The position numbers and the translations under genes are program-made. A DNA stretch of 64,000 bases from DASXAI01 sp963728985. Lineage in GTDB: Bacteria > Actinomycetota > Acidimicrobiia > Acidimicrobiales > Ilumatobacteraceae. The DNA lies in NCBI GenBank assembly GCA_963728985.1, contig CAVSME010000003.1, positions 124,001 through 188,000 on the forward strand, in the 5' to 3' direction. The notes under the pieces are model-generated. The model worked only from the letters and a program-made list of their open reading frames with translations. It had not been told where the DNA came from and did not search any database. This document shows positions 52,771 through 59,361 of this stretch, piece after piece (the stretch's first letter is position 1; each line of letters starts with the position of its first letter).

Positions 52771-53295
52771 TCAGTGATCAGGAAACAGCAGCTGCCAGGC
52801 TTGTTCGAGGGTGGCGCGGGCCTTGGCCTCCAACTCGGCGTCGCTGGCCGACGAGATGGGGTGGCTGATCACGGCGAACGCGTAGCCGGGCACCCCGAGG
52901 GCGGCGGCCATGAGATCGGCGCCGCCGACGAACGCGCTCGTCATCACGCCCACTGACGGCGTACCCACACGCTCCCCGCTGACAGCGTCGTGCAAACTGC
53001 ACGACGAGCAGCTGCCTCAATCGCCGACGCCGGCAAACAGCACCTCCCACTCGGCTGCTTCGTCGATCAGTTCCTGCTCGGCCGGCGCGGAGTAGTTGGA
53101 CTTCGTCCGCAGGACCACCTCGGCCACGCCCCACTCGTCCCGCAGCAGCCGGGCAAGGTGGTCGAAGAACGGTCGGGTGTTGGCCTTGCCGTTCGAGATG
53201 ATGCCGACGGTCGCCCCGGCCAGCGTGACCGGGCGGGCCGGCAGCGCGAACGGTTCGGCCACCTCGTCGAAGCTGGGGTCGAGCACGGTCACCAT
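52771..53295 (-). CDS. UGSC-family selenoprotein (in-frame UGA = selenocysteine)
   Basis: Read through the TGA at 53017-53019, one 174-aa protein results. N-terminal part: MVTVLDPSFDEVAEPFALPA, ATVGIISNGKANTRPFFDHL and WEVLFAGVGD. Then U93-G-S-C96-S-S-C99, followed by SLHDAVSGERVGTPSVGVMT and AFVGGADLMAAALGVPGYAF to the end. Conserved-looking protein sequence on both sides and the exact UGSC motif identify a selenocysteine codon rather than a nonsense mutation; a hairpin of the right spacing follows. U93 with C96 forms a redox-type UxxC pair. ATG at 53295 is preferred (8 bp after the partner's stop); an upstream ATG at 53328 would overlap. The second, terminal TGA at 52771 lacks such a hairpin. 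The biochemical role of the family is not known. Confidence 0.88.
52978..53012 (-). promoter_or_regulatory. Bacterial SECIS-like hairpin
   Basis: On the minus strand, 10 nt after the UGA, CGTCGTGCA (53006-52998) pairs perfectly with TGCACGACG (52994-52986) around a GTT loop (52997-52995); an outer GCTG (53012-53009)/CAGC (52981-52978) helix adds to the stem. The loop lies about 20 nt from the UGA and contains G-U, as SelB-binding bSECIS elements require. Stem bases also encode CSSCSLHDA, so the structure sits within coding sequence. Confidence 0.8.
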
Positions 53296-53302
53296 CGAGC
53301 GC

Positions 53303-54349
53303 TCAGCAGTCGACGCAGACGCCGACACCGACGGTCACCGCCGCCGACTTCGGCCCCAACCACGGCGGGATGACAGCGGCGAACCCTCCCGCTTCGCCTC
53401 CTGCCGCGATCACGAGCAGATGGTCAGGCGACGGCAGGGCGCGGTACTCGAAGTGGCGGTTCTTGTCCGACACGACGGCCCGCTTGCCGACGTCCTCCCA
53501 GTCCGAGCGGTGCACAACCGCATGGTCATGCACGAACTGGCGGATGTCGGCCTTCGACCAACCGGCGTCGTGGAACACCGACCGCAACTGCGCAGGGAAC
53601 ACGACGGCGTAGTTCCCCGCCCAGATGGAGTAGTGCAGCATCGTCGCCTTGATCTCCGCGACGACGGTGGTCAGGACCTCGGTCGGGTCGGTCGTCCACT
53701 CGTTCATGATCTGGCGCGGGCCTGACGCCGCGAACGCCGTCACCGACGACACCCCCGCCGGCACGCCGCGCTCGACGCCGAGCGGCAGCCACGGTGCCCC
53801 GCCCTCCTCGTCCTCGGCCATGCACCACGACAGCTTGCCGGGGTGCCCGAGCGTGGAGCGGTCGAGCTCGCCCGGTCGTACCTCCAGCAGGTTGCGGAGC
53901 ACGAGGCGCACCGCCCGGCCGATGCACACGGACGCCCGATCCGGGCCGGCCAGCACGGAGTGCGCCGAGGACATCCCGAGCTGGTGGCGGACGGGTCCGT
54001 TGACCACGAGCAGCACCGCGCAGCCGCCGGTCGACGCGGTCGCCCCGTGGACCAGCAACTCGGGCCGGCACACCGCCTCCACCGCCGCCAGCACCACCGG
54101 GAAGTCGGGCGGCAGGCAGCCGGCGAGGACGGCGTTGATGGCCACCTTCTCGCCGGTGAGCGGCCGCTGCTTGACCGCCTCGACACCGACCACGTGGTCG
54201 GGCGGGCAGCCCGCCCAGCCGAGCATGGCCTCCACGCGCTCGGGCGTGGGCGCCACCACCGGGAGCCCGTCGGTCCAGCCCCGCTCCCGGAACAGCTCCT
54301 GCACCGCCTCCTCGTCGACTTCGACCGAGCGCGAGCGCAGCTGTCCCAC
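53303..54349 (-). CDS. Conserved protein of unknown function, partner of the UGSC selenoprotein
   Basis: A 348-aa protein without an assigned function. It begins with a helical region (VQELFRERGWTDGLPVVAPT) and a likely N-terminal domain to ~100; the middle has VLLVVNGPVRHQLGMSSAHS and RAVRLVLRNLLEVRPG; the end is VTVGVGVCVDC with a C-x2-C near the C-terminus. No transmembrane helix or signal peptide is evident. It lies 7 bp upstream of the selenoprotein gene in the same direction, so the two are co-transcribed. A substrate-binding or scaffold role for the redox centre is an inference from position only. ATG at 54349; the strand is clear because no alternative frame gives a protein-like sequence. 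Confidence 0.75.
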   Translation of the reverse strand: MGQLRSRSVEVDEEAVQELFRERGWTDGLPVVAPTPERVEAMLGWAGCPPDHVVGVEAVKQRPLTGEKVAINAVLAGCLPPDFPVVLAAVEAVCRPELLVHGATASTGGCAVLLVVNGPVRHQLGMSSAHSVLAGPDRASVCIGRAVRLVLRNLLEVRPGELDRSTLGHPGKLSWCMAEDEEGGAPWLPLGVERGVPAGVSSVTAFAASGPRQIMNEWTTDPTEVLTTVVAEIKATMLHYSIWAGNYAVVFPAQLRSVFHDAGWSKADIRQFVHDHAVVHRSDWEDVGKRAVVSDKNRHFEYRALPSPDHLLVIAAGGEAGGFAAVIPPWLGPKSAAVTVGVGVCVDC

Positions 54350-54431
54350 ACCCCATTCTTAGCGCCGGTCACACAACGACGGGGGTGCCTTGCTCTGACC
54401 ACGCATTGTGCGCTATGACGTCACCCGATTG

Positions 54432-54468
54432 GAGCTGTGGTACGTGCTCGGTTTTCGAGTCACAGCTC
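54432..54468. other. Nested inverted repeat upstream of the Tat-lipoprotein binding protein
   Basis: Outer arms GAGCTGTG (54432-54439) and CACAGCTC (54461-54468) enclose an inner hairpin CTCG-GTTTT-CGAG (54447-54459). It lies ~170 nt before the binding-protein start in a 288-bp gap (54350-54637) that has no gene. It may be an operator or leader structure for either divergent operon. Confidence 0.4.
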
Positions 54469-54637
54469 ATAGGGGGAGTGCCACGCGCAGGGGGACAAGG
54501 CGTGCTCAGCGGCAGGGTGCCGATCGCTCGTTGCGGGCTGATCGGCGTGACAGCACACCGCACAAAATAGAGCGCGTCCGCTATTCCGTTGGGTGGGGTG
54601 GAGCGCATGTCCGACCACGACACAAGGAGCAGTCGGG

Positions 54638-56089
54638 ATGACTGAAATCGATCCGCAGCAGCCAGAGCACCAGGGCCGCGTGACCCGCCGAATGGTACTG
54701 ACGCGACTGGGCGCCGCCGGCGCTGCGGTCGCGTTGGCGCCGACCATCCTCGCCGCCTGCGGCAGTGACAACTCGGGCGGCAGCTCGTCGGCGACGACGG
54801 CGTCGGGCGGCGCGGCGACGACCGCGTCCGGTGGCGCAGCGACGACCGCGTCGGGTGGCGCTGCCACCACCGCCGCCGGCGGGAGCTCCGGCGGGGTGCC
54901 CGCTGTCGGTGACCTGGCGGCGCTGCTGGGCGTCGACGCCGCCACCTCGGGCAAGGGCATGACCGTCCCCGCCGGCGCCGTGCTGGCGCTGACCGGCACG
55001 GGCTCGTTCTACGGCAAGACCATGTCGCGAGGATTGGATCTCGCCGCCAAGCACATCGAGGCGGCCGGCGGCCCGAAGCTCAGCTACACCTACCTCGACC
55101 ACAAGTCGGGTGACGCTGCCGCCGGGAAGGCCGCCATCACCGAGCTCGGCAGCAAGCAGGTCGCCCTGAAGTTCGCGTCCTACGTCGACGATCTCGGCGC
55201 CATGCTCGACGGCACGGCCCAGTACAAGATTTTCACCCTGGACGGCGGCGGCGGCACGAGCACCTTCGGTCAGGGCAAGCCGTACTTCTGGGGGACACGG
55301 GCCATCACGCCCAACGACCCCCTGCCCGGCCTGTTCCAGTACACCAAGGAAACGCTGCCCGACGCCAAGACCGTCGGCATGATGGTCTGGGACCTCGGCG
55401 AGCCGAACAACAGCAACATCAAGGCCGACATCCTGAAGAAGATCGCCGCTGGCGGCTACACCCACAATGGGCTGTACGAGTTCGTACCGGTCGGCGGCCA
55501 GGACTTCTCGCAGGTCATCCCCAAGCTGAAGGCCAACGAGCCCGACATCCTGCTCGTCAGCATCTATGGCCAGGACCCCGGCTCCTTCGCCAACCAGGCC
55601 GAGACCGCTGGCCTGAAGGCGACCATGTTCAACTTCGAGTTCACGCCCGACGGCGTGAACGCCTCGAAGGGCACGTATGACAAGAACGGCATCACCTTCG
55701 CCTACGACTACTTCGACTCCGGGAACCCGAAGAGCCCGCTGGCCAAGTTCTTCGTGCAGGAGTTCAAGAAGGAGTACGGCGGCGACGAGCCGGACTTCTA
55801 TGCCGCCAACTTCTACGAGAACGCGTTCGTGGCCTGGGAGGTCATCCGCCGGACGCTGAAGAGCGGGGGCGACATCAAGAGCGGCGACGCCCTCGACAAG
55901 GCGCTGCAGACGAACCTCACCGTCGTCAGCGTCTACGGCGGCGACGACACGACCGTCGGCACCTACACCCTCGATCCCACCACCCACTCGGTGACCAAGC
56001 GGGAGATGGGCGTCTTCGAGTACAAGGGCGGCAAGGTCACGCCGAAGGCGTTCTTCGGCATCGGCGGCGAGGGCTACAAGAAGGCATGA
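54638..56089 (+). CDS. ABC transporter substrate-binding protein, Tat-exported lipoprotein
   Basis: A 483-aa Leu/Ile/Val-type binding protein. The N-terminus combines a twin-arginine motif (VTRRMVLTRLGAAG) with a lipobox (ILAAC), followed by a Ser/Gly/Ala/Thr linker with three repeats of TTASGGAA, then the two-lobed binding domain (VLALTGTGSFYGKTMSRG, LSYTYLDHKSGDAAAGKAAI). Tat export implies folding before transport. ATG at 54638 has Shine-Dalgarno AAGGAG. No permease or ATPase gene is near; it may share the fused Liv transporter at 36793-39705 or another. The linker is like that of the binding protein at 39803. Confidence 0.88.
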   Translation: MTEIDPQQPEHQGRVTRRMVLTRLGAAGAAVALAPTILAACGSDNSGGSSSATTASGGAATTASGGAATTASGGAATTAAGGSSGGVPAVGDLAALLGVDAATSGKGMTVPAGAVLALTGTGSFYGKTMSRGLDLAAKHIEAAGGPKLSYTYLDHKSGDAAAGKAAITELGSKQVALKFASYVDDLGAMLDGTAQYKIFTLDGGGGTSTFGQGKPYFWGTRAITPNDPLPGLFQYTKETLPDAKTVGMMVWDLGEPNNSNIKADILKKIAAGGYTHNGLYEFVPVGGQDFSQVIPKLKANEPDILLVSIYGQDPGSFANQAETAGLKATMFNFEFTPDGVNASKGTYDKNGITFAYDYFDSGNPKSPLAKFFVQEFKKEYGGDEPDFYAANFYENAFVAWEVIRRTLKSGGDIKSGDALDKALQTNLTVVSVYGGDDTTVGTYTLDPTTHSVTKREMGVFEYKGGKVTPKAFFGIGGEGYKKA

Positions 56090-56093
56090 CGGC

Positions 56094-56131
56094 TCCGGTG
56101 GGAGGCGAGCTGAGACTCGCCTCCCACCGGA
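56094..56131. terminator. Bidirectional terminator-like 16-bp hairpin
   Basis: Arms TCCGGTGGGAGGCGAG (56094-56109) and CTCGCCTCCCACCGGA (56116-56131) pair perfectly around CTGAGA. Placed between the convergent binding-protein and MFS genes (stops at 56089 and 56135), so it can serve both. No T-run, as is common at this GC content. Confidence 0.8.
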
Positions 56132-56134
56132 CGC

Positions 56135-57595
56135 TCACTCGGCCAGCACCACGAGGTTCTCGGCCTCGCCGTGCTCGGGGACAGTGCGCTCGTCGAGGCG
56201 CAGGAAGCACCACACCGCGACGAGGGCCACGAGCGAGGTGACGGCCAGCGTCACCGACAGGGCGGTATCGGATGCCTCCTGGATCGGACTCGTCGATTCG
56301 TCGCGCACGGCGAAGAACAGCGATCCGAGCGTGGCCACGCCGATGAGGTTGCCGAGCTGCACAGTGGTCACGAGCAACCCGGACGCGCTGGCCACGTGCG
56401 GGTGGCGCACCCGTGACAGCACGACCGTCACGATCGAGGTGTACGCCGCGCCTTGGCCGCCACCGAGGACGATGAGGAGCGGGACGCTCCAGTACACCGA
56501 CCAGTGGCCGGTGCGGAAGACGGCGAGCGCGAGCAGTGCGTCGGCCATGGCCAGGCCGAGCATGCCGAGCGGCGTGGCGATGCTCTGCACCCGCGGGCCC
56601 AGCCGCCGGACGAAGAGCGACGCCAGCGCGAACGCCATCCCGAGCGGCAGGTAGGTGAGCCCGGACTGGATCGGGCTGAACCCGCGGCCGTCCTGCAGGT
56701 ACACGGTCAGGACGAGGAACATCGACGCCGCGCAGCACTGCAGGAAGAAGATGCTGGCGAGACCCCAGGCGAAGTCGTGGCTCTGGAAGACCTCCAGGTC
56801 GAGCAACGGGGCGCGATGGGCCCGAGTGAGCGAGCGCTCGAAGGCGACGAACACGGTCAGCAGCACCGCGCCGATGCCGAACGAGGCCCACACCCACGGC
56901 GCCCAACCGGCTGCGCGCCCTTGAACCAAGGGATAGACGACCGCGAGCACGCCGGCCGACAGCAGGATGATCCCGACAGGATCGACGGCCCGGGGCTCGT
57001 CGGCGCGCGACTCCGGGATCAGCCGGGCGCCGAGCACGAGCGTGGCCAGTCCGATCGGGATGTTCACGAGGAACACCACGCGCCAGCCGAGATCGAACGG
57101 GTTCCAGACCAGGAGCACGCCGCCGACGATCTGGCCGGCTACCGACGCGAGTCCGAGCACGAGCCCGTAGATCCCGATGGCGCGGGTGCGCTCGGCACCG
57201 ACGAAGCGGATCTGGATGATCGACAGCACCTGCGGGACCAGGAGCCCGGCGGCAATGCCCTGCACGACGCGGGCCCCGATCAGCACCATCGCCGTCGGCG
57301 CCGCGCCGCACACGGCGCTCGCCACTGTGAACAGGGCGACGCCCAACAGGAAGAAGCGTCGATGGCCATGGTCGTCGCCGAGCCGGGCCCCTGTGATCAG
57401 CACCATGGCGTAGGCGAGGGTGTAACCGGCGACGATCAGCTCGAGCGTGCCGGCATCGGTGCCCAGCTGATCCTGGATGTCGGGCGCGGCCACGTTGACG
57501 ATGAACACATCGAGGATGGCCATGAAGCAGCCGGCCAGCAGGACGCTGAGGAACTTCCATCGGCTCGGGTCCGGCCGGCCGGCATCGACGGTCAC
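56135..57595 (-). CDS. MFS transporter, DHA2 (EmrB/QacA) family
   Basis: A 486-aa drug/proton antiporter-like protein with about 14 hydrophobic helices. MAILDVFIVNVAAPDIQ is the DHA2 helix-1 motif (D1), GARLGDDHGHRRFFLLG the cytoplasmic motif A, and GLVLGLASVAGQIVGG motif C of the export family. The GTG at 57595 overlaps the stop of the cyclase-fold gene (GTGA), making a coupled pair that may export the compound made or bound by that protein. Confidence 0.88.
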   Translation of the reverse strand: MTVDAGRPDPSRWKFLSVLLAGCFMAILDVFIVNVAAPDIQDQLGTDAGTLELIVAGYTLAYAMVLITGARLGDDHGHRRFFLLGVALFTVASAVCGAAPTAMVLIGARVVQGIAAGLLVPQVLSIIQIRFVGAERTRAIGIYGLVLGLASVAGQIVGGVLLVWNPFDLGWRVVFLVNIPIGLATLVLGARLIPESRADEPRAVDPVGIILLSAGVLAVVYPLVQGRAAGWAPWVWASFGIGAVLLTVFVAFERSLTRAHRAPLLDLEVFQSHDFAWGLASIFFLQCCAASMFLVLTVYLQDGRGFSPIQSGLTYLPLGMAFALASLFVRRLGPRVQSIATPLGMLGLAMADALLALAVFRTGHWSVYWSVPLLIVLGGGQGAAYTSIVTVVLSRVRHPHVASASGLLVTTVQLGNLIGVATLGSLFFAVRDESTSPIQEASDTALSVTLAVTSLVALVAVWCFLRLDERTVPEHGEAENLVVLAE

Positions 57596-58542
57596 GTCGC
57601 GGGCGCGTCCCGATCCCACCAGGCGAGCACTCGGAGCGCACGCAGCGTGTTCCACCGGCTGGGCGCGCCGACACCGTCTTCCATGTCGAAGTGGACGCGA
57701 CCCGGATGGACCCGCTCGAGCAGCCAGCGCCCGTCGGGCTGCCGCTTCGACCGCACCACCTCGACGGCCTCCGCCATCCGGGGATCGGGGTCGGCCGCGG
57801 CGCGGCGGAAGTAGTCGAGGGCGCGCAGCACGTCGTAGTGCCAGTAGTAGGGAAAGGCGAGCTCTAGATACGCCGGGTCGACGACCTCGCCCGTGCTCTG
57901 GCGGCGGAACAGGCTGCGCACGAGGAGGTACTCCTCGCCTCCCCGGCGCGCCTCGGTCACCGCCGCGTTGCCGCCGGTGGCCCGCTCGAACTCGAGCAGT
58001 CCGTCGAGCACATCGATCGTCGTGTCGAACGACGAGCGCACCGACCCGTGCTCCGCCTCGCAGTTCCAGCCACCGTCGTCGAGGCGCTCGTACAGGATCC
58101 GCTCGACGATGGCGGCGACATCCACCCCGAAGTAGGCGCCGGTCTCGATCGTGCGGCCGTTGATGCACGGCTCGACCTCGCCGTCGAAGTAGCGCTGACC
58201 GGCGTGCTCCCAACGGCCGTGCTCGGCGACGAGGGCGACGGCACGCCGGGCCGCGTCTGCCGCCGGGTCGAGTCCCAAGATCTGCAGGGTCTGCAGGGTG
58301 TGCATCGTCGCCGTCCAGGGCTGCCCGGGCTCGCCCCCGGCGTAGCCGGCCGGGAAGCAGGCGCCACCGGCCCACAACCCGTCAGCATCTTCGAGGGCGA
58401 GGAGGCGGCCACCCCACCCTTCGTGCGCGACCCGCGCTCGCTCGGCGGCGACCTCCCCGGGCGACGCATCGGTGAGGTCGTGCAGGGCCTGCCAGCGGAT
58501 GGCGGGATCCCCTGCGAGCAGCCAGGCGAGCACGTCCACCAC
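57592..58542 (-). CDS. Squalene-cyclase/prenyltransferase-fold (alpha-toroid) protein
   Basis: A 316-aa all-helical protein, apparently of the terpene-cyclase/prenyltransferase alpha-barrel superfamily: repeated units such as GRWEHAGQRYFDGE, DDGGWNCEAEHGSVRSSFDT and KRQPDGRWLLERVHPGRVHF look like QW-type repeats (G-x-W). The DxDD motif of class II cyclases is not seen, so it may bind or modify rather than cyclise. GTG at 58542 is chosen as start (another GTG at 58539); the ATG at 58608 would overlap the divergent gene. Coupled to the MFS gene. Confidence 0.7.
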   Translation of the reverse strand: MVDVLAWLLAGDPAIRWQALHDLTDASPGEVAAERARVAHEGWGGRLLALEDADGLWAGGACFPAGYAGGEPGQPWTATMHTLQTLQILGLDPAADAARRAVALVAEHGRWEHAGQRYFDGEVEPCINGRTIETGAYFGVDVAAIVERILYERLDDGGWNCEAEHGSVRSSFDTTIDVLDGLLEFERATGGNAAVTEARRGGEEYLLVRSLFRRQSTGEVVDPAYLELAFPYYWHYDVLRALDYFRRAAADPDPRMAEAVEVVRSKRQPDGRWLLERVHPGRVHFDMEDGVGAPSRWNTLRALRVLAWWDRDAPAT

Positions 58543-58606
58543 CGCAAGGTAGCGGTCGGCCGAACCGTTCCGATGAGAACGGGTACTTGGCGGCGTCGGA
58601 ATTGGC

Positions 58607-59146
58607 ATGGCTACGCCGACACCCCAGACCAAGAACCTGGCCGACCTCTACCACCTGTCCCCGCTCGACTGGGACGACGTGCGCCGAACCCTCGCGGCCA
58701 ACCTCGACCAGGAGCCCGGAACGGGCGGGCCCGACCACCACACGTTCTGGCTCGCCACCGCCGACGCCGATGGGCGCCCGCACATGACCGCGGTGGGCGC
58801 CTTCTGGCACGACGGCAACTACTACTTCACCGCCGGCCCGCAGTCGCGCAAGGCCCGCAACGTGGAACGCAACCCCAAGTGCTCCCTCGGCGTCGCCGTG
58901 CACGGCTACGACGTGGCGCTGGAGGGCCACGCCCGTCGCATCACGGACGACCACACGCTGCAGACGCTGGCGGGCGTGTTCGCCGAAGGTGGATGGGCGC
59001 CGACCGTCGCCGACGGCGGCTTCACCCACGAGTTCAGCGCCCCGAGCGCGGGTCCGCCGCCCTGGTACCTCTACGAGATGATCCTCGAGAACGTCTACGC
59101 CGTCGCCACCAAGGAACCGGGCGGCGCCACCCGCTGGTCGTTCTGA
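58607..59146 (+). CDS. Pyridoxamine 5'-phosphate oxidase-fold (PPOX) protein
   Basis: A 179-aa split-barrel flavin-binding protein. HTFWLATADADGRPHMTAVG and FWHDGNYYFTAGPQSRKARN followed by NPKCSLGVAVHGYDVALEGH are the typical PPOX strands; residues at the FMN/F420 site (R of GRPHMT, SRKARN) are present. Such proteins in actinobacteria often bind F420 or heme. Starts at ATG 58607, divergent from the cyclase-fold gene. Confidence 0.85.
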   Translation: MATPTPQTKNLADLYHLSPLDWDDVRRTLAANLDQEPGTGGPDHHTFWLATADADGRPHMTAVGAFWHDGNYYFTAGPQSRKARNVERNPKCSLGVAVHGYDVALEGHARRITDDHTLQTLAGVFAEGGWAPTVADGGFTHEFSAPSAGPPPWYLYEMILENVYAVATKEPGGATRWSF

Positions 59147-59154
59147 CCGTCGCC

Positions 59155-59340
59155 GTCAGGGAAGTGGAGCACGGCATCTCGACCGTGCTGCAACCGAACG
59201 AGAAGGGCAAGTTCGACGTCGTCGTGACGAACAACGGCAGCGTCCGACTCACGAACCTCATCTACGAGCTGTCGATCTCGCCGGGCGCCGTGGCTCAGCT
59301 GACAGCTGATCGGCAGCCGGGGAGGGACAGACCTTCTAGG
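59155..59340 (+). pseudogene. Fragment of a secreted-protein domain
   Basis: An open stretch between the PPOX gene and the regulator, in the regulator's frame, reads VREVEHGISTVLQPNEKGKF and VVVTNNGSVRLTNLIYELSI, which looks like an Ig-like/CARDB-type beta domain (N-N-G-S, then T-N-L). It has no start with a ribosome site and ends without domain closure; the regulator has its own strong Shine-Dalgarno at 59351. Most likely the end of a lost gene. Confidence 0.4.
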
Positions 59341-59361
59341 CTCGCCGTCGAGGAGGAGCCG

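Noticed and set aside
53017..53019. Ordinary stop codon or nonsense mutation splitting a gene
   Set aside because: The TGA lies exactly in the GVGD-x-GSC family motif, frame and homology continue beyond it, and a SECIS-like stem follows; a random nonsense mutation would not give these together.
54369..54623. 84-aa minus-strand ORF and small plus ORFs in the 54.4-54.6 kb gap
   Set aside because: No ribosome site, no recognisable sequence, and disagreement among frames; treated as intergenic.
58048..59361. N-terminal extension making the BTAD regulator 1466 aa
   Set aside because: It crosses the PPOX gene in another frame; the regulator has its own strong Shine-Dalgarno and a typical N-terminus at 59362.
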